NCBI GenBank assembly: GCA_024516035.1
Contig: CM044967.1
Coordinates: forward strand, 20,033,132-20,097,131
DNA: 64,000 nucleotides
Source: Bactericera cockerelli
Taxonomy: Eukaryota > Arthropoda > Insecta > Hemiptera > Triozidae
Reading direction: 5' to 3'
This document shows positions 63,522 to 64,000 of this stretch, piece after piece. Below the pieces are notes generated by a model. The model was not told where the DNA came from. It searched no databases and worked only from the letters and a program-made list of their open reading frames with translations. Both the position numbers and the translations under genes were made by a program. Numbering within the stretch: the stretch's first letter is position 1; each line of letters starts with the position of its first letter.

Positions 63522-64000
63522 GACTTTTTTCTAAGTTTTTTTAGGAAAGTTTTTTTTTTTTTTTTTTTAACTGAAGTTGAATTGTTTTAAATGTCAACCT
63601 CTACATGAAAAAGTTCAATTTTTGCGACACTCAACGATTTATCACTTGGGAAAATAAATAAATAACATGTGTCATGAGATTCAATAAAGTAAATCACTTA
63701 ATTGATTTTCAATTAAGCCTATATTAAGAAAATAAAAAGAAGAAAAATAAATAAACTCAATCATAAAAAATGTCTCCAAAAACGGAAATGGTAAATCAGG
63801 TCATTTAAAAACGTATTCTCCTTTGTGTTTTACAAATAGATTCTTTTGATTATTATTCATCTAATTTATCTCATCTCTTTGCTTATTGTTGTATTTGTAT
63901 TTCACAAAGTTTCAGGCCATTTTCAGCTGCATTTTCCTTCAACGTGATAACATCAATGTTGAAATATCTGAGGACATCTGGAACCTAAAATTAGAATTGA
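63522..64000. other. Unassigned flanking DNA
   Basis: T-run at 63551-63568. The part 63650-63770 resembles the spacer at 59610-59700. No gene recognised. Confidence 0.4.

Overview
This window is AT-rich eukaryotic DNA, most likely from an arthropod and probably an insect. The one conserved gene is a BarH-class homeobox gene. Its sequence just after the homeodomain (GNYAAFQRLYG) is closer to what I recall of insect BarH1/B-H2 than of vertebrate BARHL. The species cannot be fixed from sequence alone; a hemipteran is only a guess from the repeat style.

The BarH gene lies on the minus strand and covers about 39 kb. Exon 1 (46989-47226, perhaps extending to about 47282) holds the RFMITDILAG repression motif. 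Exon 2 (28247-28463) holds most of the homeodomain. Exon 3 (7947-8378) completes the homeodomain and encodes the C-terminus. The splice phases agree (phase 1, then phase 2 inside the codon for homeodomain Arg53). Introns are about 18.5 kb and 19.9 kb. Exon 3 as read changes frame at a C-run (8136-8147), which is either a one-base sequence error or a real truncation.

Almost everything else is repeats. Family names used below are mine. SINE-A: tRNA-like head, short unique tail ending near TATGATAACTT. SINE-B: head resembling GTCCCGGTAGCTCAGTGG, (ATT)n tail. SINE-C: head resembling CACTGGTAGTCAAGTGG, (ATT)n tail. SINE-D: tRNA-Gly-like head, poly-A tail. SINE-E: head resembling CCTCCGTGGCTCAGTGG. 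SINE-F/F2: head resembling CCTCCGTGGCGTAACGG, or its relative. SINE-G/G2: GGGCGGGGTTATTGCC motif with a TAATAAAG-(ATT)n end. T: element resembling GAGGCATGGCCCTA. DNA elements: H1 and H2 (short MITEs starting GGGCC or GGGCG), P (pogo/Tigger-like MITE starting CAGTCGAACCTGGATATAAG), M (foldback element with AAGTGAGAAGTT near its ends).

Several DNA transposons are delimited by terminal inverted repeats and target duplications: a mariner deletion derivative (1012-1582), a 623-bp TIR element (17412-18034), a TA-flanked foldback (29373-29616), a 2.1-kb non-autonomous hAT (53860-55973), a pogo-type relic with a psq helix-turn-helix remnant (56675-58420) and a piggyBac MITE (62696-62976). A 390-codon open reading frame from a retroelement C-terminus (8971-10144) sits inside a P element.

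The most unusual locus is 27691-28069. A 5'-truncated SINE-D flanked by 22-bp target duplications carries, after its poly-A, a 98-bp copy of the 3' end of homeobox exon 2 with its splice donor. The copy lies about 200 bp from the original and differs only silently in the coding part. No prokaryotic features, CRISPR arrays or intact viral genes were seen.
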